This document shows, piece by piece, positions 58,771 through 64,000 of a DNA stretch of 64,000 nt. Under the pieces are notes generated by a model that was not told where the DNA came from, ran no database searches, and saw nothing but the letters and a program-made list of their open reading frames with translations. Origin of the DNA: Carallia brachiata (lineage: Eukaryota > Streptophyta > Magnoliopsida > Malpighiales > Rhizophoraceae). The DNA lies in NCBI GenBank assembly GCA_021464245.1, contig JADCRB010000053.1:1249872-1313871 (forward strand), written 5' to 3'. Positions within the stretch are counted from its first letter, which is position 1. Every line of letters starts with the position of its first letter. The position numbers and the translations under genes were made by a program.

Positions 58771-59504
58771 GGGCATGTTTAGTTTACCTGTTTAATATTA
58801 CTGTTATTGATTGCTGCTGCTGATTATTGCTACTGATTGTTGTTGCCTGTTACTAATTACTAAAAAAATTAATGAACTGTTTGATTAACTTTGTACTTGT
58901 TGTTACTGTTAAATAACTAAATGATTGATTTGGGCCTTTAATTTACATTAATGTATTATATTAACAAAATTGTCTTTATATTTTATAATGTTTATTTTTA
59001 GAATAAATATTTTATAAATAATATTAAGAATTTTCTCACTTAATTTTTATTTTTTCAAAAAAAATTTAATATTTACTAGATAATAAAAATATAATTTTTG
59101 AAATATTTTTTAAATATCAATATTAATGAAAATTTGAAGTAAAAAAATATTTACAAATTATTAAAAAATAAAAATGTTACGTGTATATAAATATTGATTA
59201 AGTTTAATAACTATTATCAAATCATATTCAAGTAGTAAGTAAAAAAATTATAAATTTATATAAATATTATTTGACGGTATTTTAGTCTATATAAATTATT
59301 ATTACTATCAAAAACTGAAAAGCAACTCAAAAGGCAGTAAACAGTAACCTTGAACTACTTTTCAATCAGTTGCATTTAGGATGTCATATAAAGAAATAAG
59401 AAGAATCAAACAGCAGCTCAAAAAAATTAACTAAACACTTATCTTCCTACTTTTTGAAAATAAAATGCAAATGTACTTTCCTCAAAGTTAACCCAAACAC
59501 CCCC
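58771..59504. mobile_element. PIF/Tourist-like element, 734 bp
   Basis: Ends GGGCATGTTTAGTTTACC and (complement of right end) GGGGTGTTTGGGTTAAC, flanked by TTA (58768-58770, 59505-59507). Block A retains the empty site (AATGCTTTACAATACGAAAT near 41263-41282). AT-rich, non-coding. Confidence 0.88.
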
Positions 59505-59984
59505 TTACAATACGAAATGCTCTCGGTAGCAGCAGTTGAAAATCTTTAATATAGAATTCCTTATGAGCCAAAAAAAAGTTCCTCCATTCATGCCCCTATG
59601 TATGTGCAATCTGAAAATCAATCTGAACATAAACAAAATAACTAAAAGCACTTTAAATATTTCATAGCCCAGATCACATCCTCTGCTACTCATGCTTATG
59701 TGCAAAAAATGTACTTCTTGTTAAAGGCATGCTGTGACATTCTTATTTCTGCCACATCCATATGAACAAGTTTTGTTCATGCGTCAATGGCATTGAGTGT
59801 TTCAAAACAGCATATTCCTTGAATATGCACATCAAGGGTGAGAGACGTTATATCAAAGATAAAAAAATTGCATAAAGATATATTAAAAAAATATATATGG
59901 CGTAACATGTCAACAACAACAAACCTAAAATCAAAATGGAAAACCACCATGGATATTAGGAAGGAAAGAGGAAAATCAAAACAA

Positions 59985-60702
59985 TTGCATTAACGTTGAA
60001 AATGACAATTTCCCCTGTATGAACATTTTCTATGCCACAAAGACGAGAATATGTAGTTTGAAAAATCTAGACTCCATGCTAAAATGGATTGGAAAAAGTT
60101 ACATTACCTGAAAAAAATTATCCGAAATACTGTCTGAATGCAACTACTTGTATTTGATGTGCAACCAGCTAGATTTCATGTGCAAAGAAATGACAGTGAT
60201 TTTTTCTTCTTCGTTTTAGTTGAACTTGAAATTCAAATAATTGCAAACCAAATACAGGTAGTTGCATTCGGGCAGTATTTCGGATAGTTTTTTGCCTTGA
60301 AATGTAATAGAGCTCGAATGGATTTTAAAGTTACTAAGAACAATTAATAAAAGAGGTTGAATCTTAGCTAGAAACATCGTGTAAACAGAAGAATGCACGT
60401 TGCTAATCCATTTGCCCATATAGCAAGCATAAATTGCTCCTCTTTGCTCTAAGAATAGCATTTTCCATATCAATGCATTACTAGTATATGCTACAGTGGA
60501 AAATCGAGGTGTTTTAAAAAGAGAGGCAACAGATGGAAAATAACTAAATACAAATGATTCTATCATGTGCACATCAAAGTTATTTCTTACCCTCTTAAAA
60601 CTGGGTTCCATACTACCAGCAATAACCACTAATACAGGAGATTCATTTCCAGTGATGCACATCAATGCCTTCCACATTATTATGCTCAGGTAACAATTAT
60701 AC
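59985..60702 (-). pseudogene. SEC11 signal peptidase subunit, two exon remnants (copy B)
   Basis: Exon 2 (60702-60591) follows a 3' splice site (TTTAGTTTCAG) and reads IMWKALMCITGNESPVLVVI then AGSMEPSFKR. The S in SMEP is the catalytic serine of the ER signal peptidase subunit SEC11/SPC18. It ends at a GTAAGA donor. Its first codons carry a TGA stop and a one-base deletion. A second remnant near 60055-59989 reads QGEIVIFNVN, the family's AGEIVVFNVDG, after damaged sequence. The first exon and the exons with the catalytic Asp are not seen. So it is a pseudogene; a sister copy at 41291-41528 is more damaged. Confidence 0.83.
60118..60287. repeat. Inverted repeat (hairpin) within the SEC11 remnant
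   Basis: Arms 60118-60164 and 60241-60287 are complementary over about 45 bases with about five mismatches (core CCGAAATACTG, GAATGCAACTAC), separated by 76 bases, and weaker pairing extends both ways. It is too long for a typical terminator and fits a small foldback or a hairpin-RNA precursor. Confidence 0.65.
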
Positions 60703-61030
60703 CTGAAACTAAAAGCAGATAGCTCAGAACCATCACAACGAAGAATTTCAGTAGAAAAAAAAATCACTTATGGTTAGTCATAATTATCCTGCTTATTTAT
60801 CACTTTCGGCCTCCCTACTTTCGACCTCCCTACAGCCTAACAACATTGTAGTTTAACCTACTATTATCTCATATAAACTAAGTTTATAATATAGTTCAAC
60901 TTCGAGTTTAGTTTACCACTTTTAAATGGCACATCACAATGAAGTGTTATTTATAACACATCTTGCCTGATTTGATCAGCTCTTCTACCATATCTTCATC
61001 CCCATTCTCTATGTTCTTTCCACTATGTTC
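60703..61030. other. Probable 3' region of the plant-mobile-domain gene
   Basis: Lies after the stop codon of the minus-strand gene at 61031-62960. No other gene. A short direct repeat (CTCCCTACTTTCG/CTTTCGGCCTCC) is at 60800-60835. Confidence 0.4.
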
Positions 61031-62960
61031 TCAATCATCCGGTCGACCTTCGGTTTCCAAACTTGTTTTCTTTTCATTCATTCTGCTCTCCCCCTTATTC
61101 TCATATGACATTTCACCTGATTTCTCTTCACTTTTATTCTGCTGCTCACTTTCACCTGTCATCACACCATGATTTTATTGTCGCTTACATGACGACATTT
61201 TAATCATTTGTACAACATAACTTCTACCTTACACCATCTTCATTTCTTTTAACCATCATTACAAGAAAACACCATCGTACTTGCCTGACACTTCCACAAC
61301 TGCAATCAATGACTCTTCCCTTTCTATCTCAGTCAGGGGTGAACCAAACACAGGAATTCCATGTTCGTCTATTGCTTCACCTCGCTTCGTTGTTCTCCCT
61401 TCACTCGCACATTTCCTCTCCTCTGTATATTGCTCAACCAAAATAGACGACTCCCTATCTACATAATTTGTTATCATCACTTGGTCAGTGCATTATAAGC
61501 ATTATGTTTTCCTACATCCATTCATTCACACACATAAATACAAGCCCTTTCTACAACTACATACCTGTTCCTTTGCTGGCAATTTGGCCCTTCCACCTTT
61601 CTCTTTGCTCTGATTCTTTTCTTTCACAATTGCTCTCCTTTCTTTCAGCATTGCTCCACTCCTCTGCAGGGTCTTCTTCACATTTTTGACGTCCCTCAAA
61701 CCTACGCCCCAGTTTCTGCCTCTTACTCTTCTTTGTTGAAACAAGTGTTTCACTTATATGGCTTCGCAATTCTGCTGTTAATGCTAAAATATGCTTCTGC
61801 ACTATTCTCTGTGTTAGTTCTTCCAATTCAATACTACACCTTCCAATACTGCAGCCAACACCACCATCGCTTGGTACATAATTCTTAATCCGGCTTATAT
61901 GGTGCCCAATAGCCTGCAATTCATTTGTACATTCAGCAACTTTAAATAAAACTCATTTAAAACTACTAACATGCTTCACATCTTACCTGTTCTAGATTAT
62001 AGTTTGTATAATCATGCTCCATTGCAATACGATGCCTAACCCTTACTTTATCCCAAAACATCAACGGATGTAAATCACTCGGCCTCTTCTCAAACTTTAT
62101 GAATGGGCATCTCTCGAAATAGAATATTTGTATACACAAATTACAAAATTTCTTTACTAATAAGGTGAACATTTAACATATTCTTTATAAATTATATACA
62201 TACTCTTCACACCACTTACCATCAGGAACAACAAGCAACCCCCTATGCTAAGCTTCCTGCCTTCACAAATGCGCTTCCTTTCCCCTAACGAGAAAGCTTG
62301 AATCTCCTGGCATAACCACTGCAGCACAAAGTCACCCCATTTGAATTTCCTTACATCTTCTACATTACTAACCACACTATACATTTGCGGGGAAGGCGTT
62401 TGCGAAGATGTGGGACATAATACACATCCTAAAGCCAATAGCAAAAATGCTTGCTTCATGACTTTGTCTTCCATCCCCTCACTCAACAACACATCCTTAA
62501 GCGCCCTAAAATTCAGCCTTCATGTCTGCTTCTTTCCTGGAGATTTATCTTCTGCACTCACATTCTCCCCTCCTTTCCATGCTTTGTCCTTCTCAATCTT
62601 CTTCAATTGTTTTACTAGCCCTTTAGCCACTTCTTTTCCTACCTTCTGATCATAAACCACCAGATTTTGACCATTTGGATTCTGCTACATCTTCTCCATT
62701 GACACCTTGTCGCTGCCGCGGATTACAAGCTCACAGGTAAAAGGATCAAAGTGCCCCAACAATTTCATCATAAGCCTCTTTGGCATATTGCCTCATCTAA
62801 CTTCGCTAAATGCCTCAAATCCCATTTTACTAATTATATTTCTAACTTGTGTTTTCTACCCCATTTTCCTAACTAACCTCATTATTTGTTGTGGGCAACA
62901 CCTCGAATAGTACACAACCTGCATTAACACAAGTTTTCATCACTTTGTTGTCCAACTCTT
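61031..62960 (-). pseudogene. Plant-mobile-domain/DUF1985-like gene, 5' part broken
   Basis: Minus-strand exons can be followed by splice sites and frame: 62960-62220 (donor GTAAGT), 62151-61987 (GTAAGA), 61913-61565 (GTATGT), 61458-61285 (GC donor GCAAGT) and 61155-61031, ending in TGA. The first reads KMGFEAFSEVR, MMKLLGHFDPFTCELVIRG, KQAFLLLALGCVLCPTSSQ and SIGGCLLFLM, typical of the retroelement-like plant mobile domain found in transposon-derived and Ulp1-linked proteins; exon 2 has IFYFERCPF and LMFWDKVRVRHR. The acidic, Lys-rich tail is intact. The first exon has at least four in-frame stops, so the copy is probably dead. It may begin further right. Confidence 0.72.
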
Positions 62961-64000
62961 ACTTTATCTTTTCCTTTCCACTACTTTTATTCACAGTTCA
63001 TATCAAGAACAGTTCATACTCACTTTGGACTTCACAGTACTTCTTTCCCATTCTCCTTCATTTTGCTCTCCACTTTCTATTGCTTCTACTTCTCTCCAAT
63101 ATCTCTCTCTCCCAGACTCATCCAGCTCATTCCATGCATCAGCAACTTCCCAGCGACTTTTATCCTGTCCATGAAACAAGCTACCAAATTATCATACATT
63201 TCTCTAAACAGAAACCAAAAACCACAACAAAAAGCATTATTTTGTCCATGTTCTTCCTGACATTCACTCACCGTGCTCATCTTCATTTCCGTTCTGCAGC
63301 TTCCTCCTCTATTTGCCACATACCATTTCCTGCATATTGACATAGCACGTTTCTCATTACTCAATTATTTTTCTATTGTTCTTTGTTTTTTCTTTTTTTT
63401 TTCTACACATTAACATATCCAAAAGAACATTGCACTTGCTCGAAAACTTTAAAACCATCATCCATCTTTCTCGCCTCCCTGGATCCTCGTTTTCGCCCTT
63501 TCCCTGTCTTCTGACCACCTTTCACCCTTTCCCTTATGTCTTCATCACAGCTACCTGACCCCCCTTCACTTCAACAGTCCTCGCTTGATGACTTTCCATC
63601 ATATTCTGAATCACTCTCCTTCACCATTATCACAAATCACTTGCCTTACGTCCCCACAATACTGCCACTGCAAATGCACTTTCGACTTCCAAATGCTTCA
63701 CATTAACTCCAATTTCACAACTCTTCTTGATTTACCTCCTACTGATCTACACCGCTCTTCCTCGTCTCTCCCTTCCAACCTTCTCGCTCCGCCCAAATAA
63801 TTAATCACTTTTCTTCTTCCCTACAAATATCACTACTTTCGTTTCCCTTCTTGCTTTTACTCTACCCCTGCTTCTCCCCCCTCTCTCTATACTTGTAGTC
63901 TCTCCTTTTCCCTTAACCCAATCAAATTAATTGGATAATAATTTTCAATTTTTTAACCCACTGCATATCCCAACTGCTGGCGTCCCTTCTGCTACCCGAT
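62961..64000 (-). other. Upstream part of the same locus, unclear
   Basis: Pyrimidine-rich on the plus strand; on the minus strand it gives Glu/Lys-rich broken frames, as expected for the variable N-terminal part of such genes, but no domain is recognisable. The window ends inside this region. Confidence 0.35.

Larger units (their letters stand above)
45779..60760. repeat. Segmental duplication, block B
   Basis: Second copy of 24374-41740, direct orientation. It has its own insertions: a solo LTR, several PIF/Tourist-like elements, a SINE and a foldback element. Different insertions and many substitutions show the two blocks are old and real rather than assembly repeats. Confidence 0.9.

Noticed and set aside
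24374..60760. Blocks A and B as an assembly artefact
   Set aside because: They differ by many substitutions and by independent insertions with target duplications, which an artefact would not give.
62341..62649. Plus-strand open frames in the right-hand region
   Set aside because: They are antisense to the plant-mobile-domain gene, which has recognisable protein and splice sites on the minus strand.
1..64000. CRISPR arrays, operons, ribosome binding sites, phage or plasmid features
   Set aside because: None seen; gene structure, introns, LTRs, SINEs and MITEs show plant nuclear DNA.

Overview
The window is nuclear DNA from a flowering plant, probably a woody eudicot, although the species cannot be named from the sequence. 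It is AT-rich and gene-poor, and it is dominated by plant transposable elements: L1-type LINEs, a Ty1/copia element, solo LTRs, and hAT, Mutator-like and PIF/Harbinger-like elements plus SINEs. The only convincing intact genes are one aromatic amino acid decarboxylase (AADC, 2966-4480, +) and two small secreted RALF-type peptide genes (25899-26153 and 47069-47317, both -). Everything else that resembles a gene is broken: a BRI1-like receptor kinase piece, an orphan VND-type NAC exon, two further AADC remnants, SEC11 signal-peptidase exons, and a plant-mobile-domain gene at the right edge.

Layout: 1-2900 holds a retroposed 3' end and a foldback element. At 2910-4480 is the intronless decarboxylase with its TATA box. 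6343-8545 is repeated almost exactly at 13439-15642; that second copy is bounded by single N bases at 13438 and 15643, so its position may be an assembly join. Between the two copies lies a decayed, internally inverted LINE (8912-13400). 16631-16880 (-) is a deleted AADC pseudogene copy. 18171-20247 is a 2.08-kb solo LTR and 20283-20900 a non-autonomous hAT element beside another LINE fragment. 23060-24031 joins the NAC exon to an AADC 3' remnant.

The right two thirds is a direct segmental duplication: block A (about 24374-41740) and block B (about 45779-60760). Each carries one RALF gene and one broken SEC11 locus. Since duplicating, each block has collected its own insertions, and the other block often keeps the matching empty site. 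This dates the insertions relative to the duplication and fixes their ends and target duplications. Block A received a copia element, a hAT element, a Mutator-like element and a SINE. Block B received a solo LTR, several PIF/Tourist-like elements (three from one family), a SINE and a long foldback element.

No pathway links the genes. The decarboxylase would make aromatic amines in the cytosol and the RALF peptides would signal outside the cell. I found no convincing new multi-gene system. The most unusual points are the altered active-site residues of the decarboxylase, RALF C-termini that appear to be encoded by a transposon end, and the matched set of paralogous empty sites.
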